Positions 22,201-31,692 of a stretch of DNA of 64,000 nucleotides are shown here, piece by piece. Every line of letters begins with the position of its first letter. Position 1 is the stretch's first letter. The notes under the pieces were generated by a model, which did no database searches, was not told the DNA's origin, and was given only the letters and a program-made list of their open reading frames with translations. Position numbers and translations under genes: made by a program. The stretch comes from Symsagittifera roscoffensis (lineage: Eukaryota; Xenacoelomorpha; Acoela; Convolutidae), in assembly GCF_963678635.1 (NCBI RefSeq), contig NC_087068.1:24655311-24719310 (forward strand), written 5' to 3'.

Positions 22201-24048
22201 TCGTTCTAAAACTGTAAACATTTCTTCTTGGTTTGTGATTGCATAAAAACATCATCTAGATAGGTGATTGCATTTTTCTTTAGTATTGATGGTCTAAAAA
22301 TTTTGCTCATAAAAGCTGAAAAAGCTGCTGGTCCTATGGATATTCCATAGAATAAGCGATTAAATTCATATTGTTGATTTCCATTAACAAATTGTGTTAA
22401 ACGTCGTGATTGTTCATCTAGTGGCATTTGATTATAAGCACTATTCATATCTGCGGTTGTGAAATATTTACCATTCATCTTTGTTAAGATAACTTGTATG
22501 GGTTCAATAGGCCAATTGCATTTTGATTCTTCAATTAGCGAATTGAGGTATCTAGCGTCTAAAACTATTTTTAGTGATTCACCTTTTGCTAGAATGATAA
22601 CAGGGTTAATGAAAGTGTTACCTTTTGGTTGTTCTTCTTTATTTACTGGTGAGATAATTTCGTATTGTTCTAAAATATCAAGTAATCTATTTACCTGGGA
22701 GGTGTAGTGATGAATTAATTTTTCCAACGTCAAATTTTGATGTTGCATAAACTGTTGAATATTTTAACAGTTGTTTTGCTAATTTATCAAATTCATTTCG
22801 TGTGATTTGTGAGTGTTCAAAATTAAACATTGTTAAAAAATTTTGTAGTTCTTTTGTGTATTTTGTTATATTGAATGTCGGTTTAAAATATGGTGTTTTT
22901 GTGAAATAATCTTTGTTTCGATTTTCATTACTTATTATATTATTTATGGATAATTCTTCGTCAAGAATTGTTGATTGGCAAATATCTAATAAATGTAGTA
23001 TATTATTAACTCGGTAGGCTACTTCTTTTATAGGTGAAATTGTAGCATTTGTTTCACAATATCCTAAAAGTCCTAAGGGTAATGTTAATTGATACGGTGT
23101 ATTGTTATACACATGTCATGAAATAATAACGGAATTTGTATTTTTTGAGTAATTTATGGATGAGATTGTAATTTTGAAAAATTTGTGAATAGGTTTAAAT
23201 TCAAAATCTGACATAAAAAATTGTTGTTTATTTTGATTTTTGTTATAGTGATGAACGTGTTTTATTGAGAAATTATATATATTTCCTGATAATGGTTTCA
23301 GGTGTTTCCGTTTTTGATTATAAATAGGATAAAAATTTGAGAAAAATGGTGGTTGTTTGTTTTATCTTTGGAAGAATGTTAGGGCTGTATTTTTTGTTTT
23401 TGTGTATTTATCTTTTATATGGATCTTACTATTTAAGATGTTTGTTGTTGGTATATATTTAGTTATAAACGGTATGCTAAGGATATTGGGCTTAATATCA
23501 GTATTATGAAATATTTGTTTAAATGGTTTGTTCAAAATCTTGTTTTGTTCCATTGTTCTTGTGGTAAGAAGGAATAATTGGATTTTTCCATAATTTACTA
23601 ATGTTGATCCTTGTGCTGTTCCTAATTTACTAGATGTTTCAAGAGGTCTTAAATTTGGATGCAATGTTTTGATTTCATTCCATGTGGGAATATTAGTTAT
23701 ATTTGATTCTGCTCCTGAGTCAATTGAAAAATCAATTTCAAGATCAGGTGGTTGAAATTCTTTGTTTCTTGGGCTCTCTAAGAGAAATGGAATTGTCCAA
23801 TTTTTTTCTCTTGGTTGGTCTTTTTGTACATTTTGATAAATATGTTTTGTGTTTGAGCATTGTGTTTCATCTTTTTTATCGGGTTTAATTACCGTGTTAA
23901 TTTCGTTTACTTCTTGTGTAATTTGTGTATTATTATTTATGGGTCCAATATAGTAGTTATGGAGAAGTTCCATATGATTTTCATATATATGTGAAGTAAA
24001 AGGTTGTTCATATATGATAGGTTCATAGTCGTTTTCGACTGTTATCAT
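19243..24048 (-). pseudogene. pol: pol of element A: protease, RT, RNase H, integrase (broken)
   Basis: It begins at ATG 24048, just after the gag stop and in another frame. The protease has DFSIDSGAESN (active-site D-S-G). The RT has TTADMNSAYNQM and AITYLDDVF, the catalytic Asp pair intact. The RNase H region reads MCYASNFGIG where the family has Asp in place of the Tyr, so its first catalytic residue is lost; FTDHKP retains another. The integrase (20814-19243) has an H..H...C-x2-C zinc finger, then IVDAFTHY, VTDNGTEF and GLVEGMNRSL, giving D, D and E. I see TAA 23364, TGA 23118, a frameshift near 22700, TAG 22208, TGA near 22160 and TGA near 21782, and a further shift between 21429 and 20815. 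About 1600 codons if joined. The enzyme order is that of Ty3/gypsy elements. Confidence 0.88.
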
Positions 24049-24050
24049 AT

Positions 24051-26720
24051 TTACAGAGATGGTATATCTGTATCACTTTCAGTATCCGTTGATTCACAAT
24101 TAATGTGATTTAATTGTAGTTCATTACTTCCTGTGTCATCAATACGTGGGTGGTCTGAAGTTATTTCTTCATTTGTTTGCACTTGGTTAATGTGTCTTTG
24201 ATGTTTTGGTGTGCTGCTTCCGTATCGATGTTTAGAATCGGGATAACGGTTATTATTCCTATGTGGTGACTGGGAATAATTTCTATATCGATTATTGTAA
24301 CTTGAGTTTCGATTTTGTGAAATTTTTCGTGATCTGTTTTGATAGTTGTCAATTGATCTGTGATAATTCGATCTATTATATGAATTAATCCTTGATCTAT
24401 TGTTTGGATAATTCTGATTTCGATTATTAGAATAACTTCTATTTCTATTGTGTGACTAGTTTCTATTTCTGTTGTATGATGAGTTTCGTGATCTATTATT
24501 GGAACATTGTCTATTCCTTGGGTTTGAATGGGAACTGGATCCAGAAACAAATTCTGTTGTGTTTGAACTCGATCGTGAATAGTTATTTTGGTTATTTTGG
24601 CTATTTGATCGGTTTTATCTATTTTGTGAGAAATTTTGTGAATTTCTTCGTTCGGGCGATCTACCTCTATAACTTGAGTTATGTTGGTGATTGATTTCTT
24701 GAGTAATTTGAGTTGCTTGGGAGTAGTTTTCCTGAACTGTTATTACTATAAATATTTTTGTTTGGTAGATTCTGGTCTTTTTTCATGTATTGATAGAATG
24801 ATTTCTTTGGTTCTTTGTGCTTTTGAGGTTTATTCTGATTGTCTTGTTGTTTTTGTCTACATTCGGCAATAATGTGTCCGTATCGTCGGCAATAATTACA
24901 CCATTTTTTGAAAAATGGTTTGCCTTTAAAGTTTGGATGTCGTTCGTAGATGTTTAGTATTTCAGTAATTTTTTCAATCAGGTCTGTATCTGATTCTTGT
25001 ATGTTATTTATATGTGTAGTATTTTTTTCAATCCGATTAACATATTGTAGTTTTAGATTTTCTGTTTCTTCGAGTTTCATTGTGATTTCTGCTTGTTCTA
25101 GTTTATCTACTAATTTTCTAAAATCTAAATCTGGTTCTCGAATTGAGGAGGGATGAGATGCTCTCTTTTTATAGCTATTTTCCTTAATTGAGGTGTAAGG
25201 GTCATCATTAAAATTTCTGTCATTTTTGTGTTTTTGTAATCTTGTGTATTAAGTGAATATGCTTTTCATACTAGTGTTTCGATTCGTACTGCTAATTGTT
25301 TAATTGTTTCGTTTGGTAATCTGCGTATCTCGTTGCATAAAACTCTTTGATGTTGTTTGTTTCTTTCAAAATCAAACATTTTTGAAAGTTCTTGTGTAAA
25401 TCTTTTTCAATCTGATTTTTTTTCTATGGGTAGTACTGAAAACCATTTTTGAGCTGCGCCATCTAGTGTTGTTTGTATTAACGCTGTGCGTCTGTGTATC
25501 CAATTTTGATGGAGTGGTGTATTAATTGGTTCGGGTCCTATATTTAAAATTAAGTTCGCTGTTACTGCATTTAAATAATCTTCTACAGAATATTCAGGGT
25601 CTGTTTCTGTGAATACCATTAATGGTCTATTCGATGTTATTGATGATCCACCCATGAGGTATGGATTCATAGTCATCTGTAGTGATTCTGCGGCATTTGG
25701 CATTTGTGAAAAGTTTGATAGTTGATTTTTTGTTATTTCATGTTGCTGAAGATAATATGGAAGTGGTATTTCATTTTGCATTTGGGTTGGTTGATAAGAA
25801 TGCATTAACATTGGGTTTTGTGGTTGTATTGGTTGAAAAGATTGTGTGTTATATGGGTTTTGTATATGCATTTGTTGTGGATTTTGTATATCTGTTAGAT
25901 TTTGTGGGTAAGTTTTCACATTTTGAGATGATTGAGATTGTCGCGGTCTCTGTGTGCGATATTCTTTAGTATATGGTGCAAAAATATCTGGTTGATGATA
26001 ATCATTTTCATCAGATGATATATAGTTTGTGTTATATGGCGTTTGTTGTTTATTTTTATTCTGTTGAAAAAATGGATATTTTTCACTATAATCCTGTGGA
26101 GGGTGTGGATTATCTGAAAAATTTATTGAATTGGTCAATTATTTGGGAGATTCCAATAATGGGAACATACGTGATTTAAATTTTGTGTATTTTTTGGGGG
26201 GTTGATTTTTTTTTGATTGGTGTGTATGATTATAATTGTGTTCGGCGAAAGTGTTTCTTTTGAAAGTTTTTCGTGTTTTTGACGGTTTTGTCATTGGTCT
26301 ATACGTTTGATAGTCCATATGTGAATATTTTGGAGCAACCGAAGGTTTAACGGTCGATTGTAAGTTTACCTGGGTTAGTGATGTATTGGTGTTTTTTGGT
26401 GTTGTCAGATTTGGGTGTATTGGGGAAATACTTTGTTGTGTAGTCGTTGCTGTTGTTTGGACGATTTCATCATTTATGAAGTGTGATGGTGTTTGAATAT
26501 CTTGTTGTGTAAGATTTCTGGTTCCATTGAGATTTTCATTATGTATGATTGTTGAATTTAAGCTGTTATTTTGTGTATCAGGTAAAAATGTATTATAATT
26601 TAATGGTGTTGTGTCAATCGTTAATGGTATTACTTTTACATAATCTCTGTGGAAAGATATTGTACTTATTGCTTGACTCGAGATATCTTGTGGAATATTT
26701 AGAAATGCGGATGAGACCAT
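24051..26720 (-). pseudogene. gag: gag of element A (broken)
   Basis: The best start is ATG 26720. It runs in one frame, through a TAA at 26141-26139, into the capsid-like region (TDPEYSVEDYLNAV...GAAQKWFSVLP). TGA codons at 25409 and about 25269 follow, then frameshifts to the nucleocapsid part with the CCHC knuckle CNYCRRYGHIIAEC (24970-24880). The C-terminal tail is Arg/Ser/Asn/Gln-rich (NRSR repeats, 24750-24060) with a TAA and a TAG inside, ending at TAA 24053-24051. Intact length is about 890 codons. The role would be a structural polyprotein that packages the RNA. The RS-like tail after the zinc knuckle is unusual for gypsy gags. Confidence 0.75.
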
Positions 26721-27436
26721 TCAAGGTCCCAAACGTAATCTGATTTTTCTGCAAGGACAGTGTCGTCATTGGTATTTTGAGGTCTGAAATTTTTTCTTGC
26801 TTGTGAAAATATTTCTAAATTGTGGGTAAAATAATCTATTATAAACCATGCTAAAATCTTTTGCAAATCATGTTTAGTGTTTTGTGAAACATCATCTTTG
26901 GTAAAATTTTCGCGAATTATATGTAGAAATGTCGAAAATACTGTGATTTCATTTCGTACTTTTGTATGTTTGGATGTTTCGGTTGGTGATATACTTTGAA
27001 CTTCTGTTTTTTCTAATATAGATATAAAACTATATATTATTGCAAAAAATTCGTTAGTGAATATGGAGTTTGCTCTTTGTGAATTATGGTATTGTATGCT
27101 TTTGATATATTCTATGAATACTTTTGAAAATTCTAAATCATTATCGTCTGTTTGGATTACATATTTGCTATGAGCTGTTCGTGGTGTGCTGAATTCTATG
27201 GTGTAGATTCCGTATTGTTGTGTTAGATTACATATATCTTTCAAATAATGTTCTATACCCTGTCTTTTGATTCTTACATCTGGGAATTTTGCTTTTCATG
27301 GACTGATTCCTGGTTCAAACAAATTTATGAGTAAGTTCTTACAAAATCGTGTTTGTCCTCTATCATCGAGTGAATCTATAAGAAAGGGAAAAACTGCTTC
27401 TTCATCTGAACTTTCGTCACTTTGAAAGTGGCTCAT
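26699..27436 (-). pseudogene. X1: unknown gene upstream of gag in element A
   Basis: It starts at ATG 27436 with an acidic N terminus (SDESSDEEA) and has a single TGA (27298-27296), otherwise open to 26699; about 245 codons. The rest is a mixed charged and hydrophobic, probably helical protein (IIYSFISILEK...LQKILAWFIIDYF), with no zinc finger or membrane segment. The end overlaps the gag start by 22 bases in another frame. No family recognised. A gene located 5' of gag is rare in LTR elements; together with X0 it implies either splicing past these frames or internal initiation to make gag. Confidence 0.55.
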
Positions 27437-27462
27437 TTTTTGCGTTTGATGACTGTTAGTAT

Positions 27463-27882
27463 TTAACTATCAATGTGTCTAATTAGTTGATTCCAATTAT
27501 ACAGGTGTACTGGTTTGTGTTTATATTGCTTTTTTATTCGTCTTTTTCCTCTTTTTGATGAATTTGAAGTTGTTTCTGAATCGGAAAAATATAATTGATC
27601 ATGGATGGGAAAATTTTAATTTATTGATTCTTTTAATTTGTATAGTTCGTCTAAATTGTTGGCTTCTGATTCAGAAAATTCGTTTCTGTTTTTTGAAAAT
27701 CTTTTTCGTGTGATTTGTCTTTGTTTATAATTTTGTTTTGTTTGTCGTTTTGTTTGTCGTTTTGTTCGAATGTATCCAACTGTTTGTGTATGTGGAGTTA
27801 TTACAAGATCGTATTTTTGGTTGTCTATTTCGCAATTGTGTAAAACGATTGTTTCTTTATTTCCTAATTTTTTGAATGACAT
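27463..27882 (-). pseudogene. X0: small arginine/lysine-rich gene, first gene of element A
   Basis: ATG at 27882 is the first start in the element's transcript direction. The product has a strongly basic cluster (KRQTKRQTKQNYKQRQITRK), an acidic segment (ESEANNLDELYKLKES), a TAA at 27618-27616, then in the same frame a second basic cluster (SKRGKRRIKKQYKHK) to TAA 27465-27463; 139 codons. Arginine-rich peptides of this kind are how small retroviral regulators (Tat, Rev) bind RNA and enter the nucleus, so an RNA-binding regulator is a reasonable guess, but composition alone supports it. X1 starts 27 bases after its end. Confidence 0.5.
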
Positions 27883-29092
27883 AAGGTTTAGGATGAGGGA
27901 TGCAAGAAGTTATTAGTGATTTTTTATTTTCCTAGACTATTAGTCCTTACGATTTTTTGGTTAGCTTGACCTGGGTCTTTGTATTCAGGGTTGGAGAAAA
28001 AAGTAAATCGATTCCGGGGAGTGATTTTTTACTTTCTCGTGGCTAGTCTAAGTTAGGGTGTTAACTTACTTAATCTTACTTAGGGGTAGTGATTGTGTTC
28101 AAAGGTTGGAGAATAGTAAATCGATCCACAAGGTTCAGGTATAATTAGAACGCAAGTAGTTCGTTAGATACTATTTTAAACTTACTAAGTCTAAGATCTA
28201 TCCTGGGTCTGGTAAGAGGAGGATTCAAGTGGAGGATGAATAACGGAAGTTCTTCACTGTTTAACCTAATTTGAATGGTAAGTGTTATTAAAAATTTCCA
28301 TTAGTCCTGGGTCTTTTGAAAAGGTTGGATAGTGAGTCGACATTTGAGGTCGTTAGACACTTGCTAAGTGGGTGGGGCAGAACAAAATTGTTCTGTTTGA
28401 TCCAAGGATAGGCCTTGATGATCAGATTTTAAAATTAGTGACATAGAAAATTTATTAAGATCCAAGGATAAGCCTTGATGATCTTGTTTAAAATTAAATA
28501 AAATTAAGTTTAAAATGGTTTAAATTTATTTGGTAAAAAGTTTTAGTTTTTGATGATATTCGTTGGCTTATGATTGTTATTATGTTTAGGTGATGAAGCT
28601 GGAACAACAGGATGATTTATAATTACTAACAATTTATTGTCATGCTACTAATTTTTATTTTTATTTTCAATAAACATTTTTTAAATATGTTTTATATAAT
28701 ATTGCAGAAATTAAGAAAACGATTTGAGATCTTTTTATCAATCTTTATTGTATATTAATAATTTTGTTGAGCGCCTGAAATGATCATGAAGGTTTACTTC
28801 AATTATGTTTACAAATGAAAATCTAAATTCATTGCTAATAAGATTCTACGTATAAACGTTTGTGTTGGCTTTTGCCGTACAACCATGAAACTACGTAGTT
28901 TCTATGTAGTAGTATATCGTCTCTTGTCCGAGGTCTTCTTACAATTCCGGGTAGTTCTATTATTAGTGGGAATATCGGCTGTGATCTATTGAGTCGTAGA
29001 GACATTTGATTAATTTATTATCGTATAACATTTTGAAAATGTTTTGTCTAATTTCTAATCTATTTTTGGTTAGTTCTAAGCTATTAAGGTCA
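27883..29092 (-). promoter_or_regulatory. Long leader of element A with internal repeats
   Basis: 1.2 kb between the right repeat and X0 without a frame. The phrase gatccaaggata(g/a)gccttgatga occurs twice (about 28401 and 28461). The phrase ggttggaga...agtaaatcgat occurs twice (about 27988 and 28103) with a third diverged copy near 28332, and cctgggtct recurs at 27970, 28203 and 28308. These may be packaging, protein-binding or export signals. A minus-strand ...TTTCA|TGGTTGTACGG at about 28882 would make an LTR end plus primer-binding site if the LTR extends beyond the shared repeat. Confidence 0.4.
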
Positions 29093-30587
29093 AGCGAAAA
29101 CAAAATGTCCATAAAACTCAAACTGAGCACAATCATTAGAATTTTGAGATGAAATAAACGGAAAGCAAAAAAAGTTCACCGTCTGGGGCACACTTCGAAA
29201 CAATGCCAAAAAAAAAGAAAATTAATATATCAGGAATAACATCATTTAATTCTGATCTATTAGAAACGGCAAATCTGTGTCGCATTAAAAAACGAAGGAT
29301 CGACCAATCGAGAGAGCGTAAAATTAAAAAAAAAAGAAAGGAACGAATAGCAGAGAAACAAGTCTGTGGTATAAAAAAAAACAACGGGCAACAGCACATG
29401 AGAGTGAAAGAGCAAAAGTACTGAAAAATCTTCTAGAGGCGATGGCGAAGCGGAGCGAAGAACAACTGGATGCGGCTAAAACCGACATACGCAAAATCGT
29501 AGACTAAACAGGTCTAAATAAACAGGAAAAAAAGAAATGTCATACTCCTGGGAGAAAAGTTTATTGAAGACAAGGAAGAATTTTCAAACCAGGCAACAAA
29601 AAAGTCTCTTTTAATTTTGAAGAGAACAGAAAAAATTGGAAAATCATCAACTTACCATTGAAAAGAGAAAGTATTTTATGCTATCCACGATGAACGCTTT
29701 TTGCTATCCACGCTATCCAAGATATCACGGTAAATCACTGGAAGAGCGACATGGCAGAAGCAGAGTTTTTTTGATAAGAAAACCAATCCATGGGCCAAGT
29801 GAAAGTCCCACTGCAGAGCAAAAAATCAAAGTACAAAAGACCAAAAAAACTCGGAGTGAAGAAAGTGAAGGGAGCGACTTTGAGGATGACAGACCGCTGC
29901 TTAAGCAGCAACAAGGTGCAGATACAAGCTTTTATAACATTAGATTCCAAGTCACCTGAACAAATTACAGTCACGCGAAATCGAAACAGGGACAGTATAA
30001 CCTTGTCTAACAAAGAAGCAACTCAAAATTTGCGGGATAAAAAACCACAGGCTTTAAAACTCAAGATCATGGCGAAATCTGAGAAGAGCAAGAAACCAAT
30101 AAAGCAAGAGGCGATGAGGCAAAAGACTGTACAAACAGTGCAGGGGCAGGGAGAGAAAAAAATTACGAAGGCAAGGGGAAACTGAGTTAGTGCCAATGTG
30201 TTTAACTCATAGAGTAATTTAGGATAGGGTACACTGTCTGCTCGTCACGCTATCTTATTTTCGGCCGGATAGGTTTGTGCAACTTCTTAGTCTAATACCG
30301 ATCCTAATCTTACTCTTATATCTACTAGTCTCAGGGTGTTTAACTAGTCTCTGCTAGGCTCAATAGGCTCAATGCTGGCTTATTGCAACTGTTGAAGTTC
30401 TCTTGGAGAAGTAACTAATTTCTAAGTTAAATTCAAATCTCTCTGGTGCTGAAATTACAAGTAATTTCAGCACTTACAAATAAGTGGGTTGTTAGTTGGA
30501 TGGATTATGATTGGTTAATATTAAATTTTTACAGTGGTAAAATATCTAATTTATCCAATCATAAAATGTAGTTTAGATCAGGTTCCA
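29093..30587. repeat. 1.49-kb direct repeat, right copy (candidate 5' LTR of element A)
   Basis: Partner of 9991-11484. It carries the same basic plus-strand frame (29790-30185) and hairpin (30446-30473). Its first 320 bp include an open frame (29203-29424, basic, starting MPKKKKINISG) that is broken in the left copy, so the right copy is nearer the ancestral sequence there. It is followed immediately by a partial copy of the GTTAACAAGATCC motif that ends the MITE at 5839-5989. Confidence 0.85.
30446..30473. repeat. 28-bp perfect hairpin, right repeat copy
   Basis: Same 13-bp stem and AA loop as at 11341-11368. Confidence 0.8.
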
Positions 30588-31229
30588 AATTGTTAACAAG
30601 ATCCCAAATTTTTGATCTTATAACAATAATTTACTAATCTCCAAATGTAGTTTATTTGTGGAATTCTCTCCACTGAACTTGTTGGTTTTGTCAATTAAGA
30701 AATTCCTTGATTTTTATGTTCAGACCTGAACACAAAAACTTAGAGCGAAACTCAGAAAGCCTATTATTTACGAAAATTACGAAAACGAAGGCATCTTCAA
30801 CACCTTTTAACACCAGGATTGGTCACCAAAGAAGTGGGAAGACCTAGCAGATCAAGTATTTACCAGGAGAGTACGGAAGATAGTAGAAAATGTTACATGA
30901 AAACCACCCTAGCGAAAAAAGAATTGAAATTTTGGCCCTCCTCGGGATACTCAAGGACTCAACTCAAGTAAAGAAGATCGGGGAGTAAAAAGAAGCTCTA
31001 GACAGAAGACAAACAAAAAACCATTAGCTTTTGGAAACCCGGTGAAGCACTCGGTAAAATAAATCTCTGCGGATGAGGACTCAGGGGGAGTCTGGCTACG
31101 GCGGCAATTACAGCCTAAAGAAAAAAACTAAAAACGAGACAGAGAGGACTGTAGACACACGCCTTTGACTGCTGAAAAGATACATTTTTCGTTATAACTC
31201 ATTCGGTTCAAAATTTTTCTGAAATCAGA
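30588..31229. other. Spacer between elements A and B
   Basis: About 640 bp. The part from 30710 to 31180 has more purine-rich, coding-like text on the plus strand, interrupted by stops and with no domain I recognise; it may be a relic of another element. Confidence 0.4.
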
Positions 31230-31549
31230 GAGTAGGGAAAACGGTATTGTAAAATTCGAATATTGAATTAGATATGATATATAAATAGATAGAATAGAGT
31301 AATGAATAAATGATTAACGAATCCAGAATTGAAGTATTGTTTTAATGTTTAATGTTTTTATGACTAGATTTAACACTTAAGGCTTTCGCAAGTGACCACC
31401 TCAGATTCTCAAGTGACAAACGATTTAGCTGGTGAGATTTGTCCTTGAATCAATTTACTGCACTATAAGTAGATAATTAGGACATAGTTAGATAAGACAA
31501 TACATAAGTAAATAGAATATAATGAGGTACCGAAGGTCGCCTCATGACA
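31230..31549 (-). repeat. 3' LTR of element B (end truncated)
   Basis: Aligns with 37562-37880. The 18 bases that would correspond to 37544-37561 are replaced by unrelated sequence. Confidence 0.9.
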
Positions 31550-31560
31550 CTTCCCCCTCT
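31550..31560 (-). promoter_or_regulatory. Polypurine tract of element B
   Basis: Minus-strand AGAGGGGGAAG directly before the 3' LTR TG; this would be the primer for second-strand synthesis. Confidence 0.85.
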
Positions 31561-31692
31561 AGAAAAAATTTATCTTAGTATAAATTTCGGAATGAATCAG
31601 GCAGAATGGGGAGAAAGAATTAAGCACCAAATATGAACAGTAATAACCCAAACAACAAGCCAATATAGCAAAGTTTTATAAAGTTTTAAAGT

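Larger units (their letters stand above)
9991..30587 (-). mobile_element. Element A: very large, complex env-bearing Ty3/gypsy-type element (decayed)
   Basis: A 17.6-kb minus-strand unit lies between two 1.49-kb direct repeats. In coding order it has X0, X1, gag, pol, X2, env-like and X3. Seen directly: a CCHC zinc knuckle, an aspartic-protease D-S-G, a YLDD reverse transcriptase, an RNase H region, a zinc-finger plus D,D,E integrase, and a signal-peptide-bearing glycoprotein-like frame with a membrane segment near its end. The gene is broken in many places (about 18 in-frame stops plus frameshifts). Caution on the edges: read on the minus strand, the repeat begins TGGAACC but ends CGCTT rather than CA. 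I find no target duplication and no clear primer-binding site or polypurine tract at its inner edges. The repeats may therefore be true LTRs with one truncated end, or two copies of an unrelated element. Confidence 0.7.

Noticed and set aside
24161-24550. 129-residue Ile/Thr/Glu-repeat frame
   Set aside because: It overlaps the Arg/Ser/Asn-rich gag tail, which ends in the original gag frame; the low-complexity text is a shifted reading of the same repeats.
13594-27618. TGA read as a sense codon (genetic-code change)
   Set aside because: TAA and TAG stops also interrupt element A, TGA falls at positions likely to be Trp, Arg and Gly, and the host gene uses TGG for Trp and ends in TAA. Decay explains it better.
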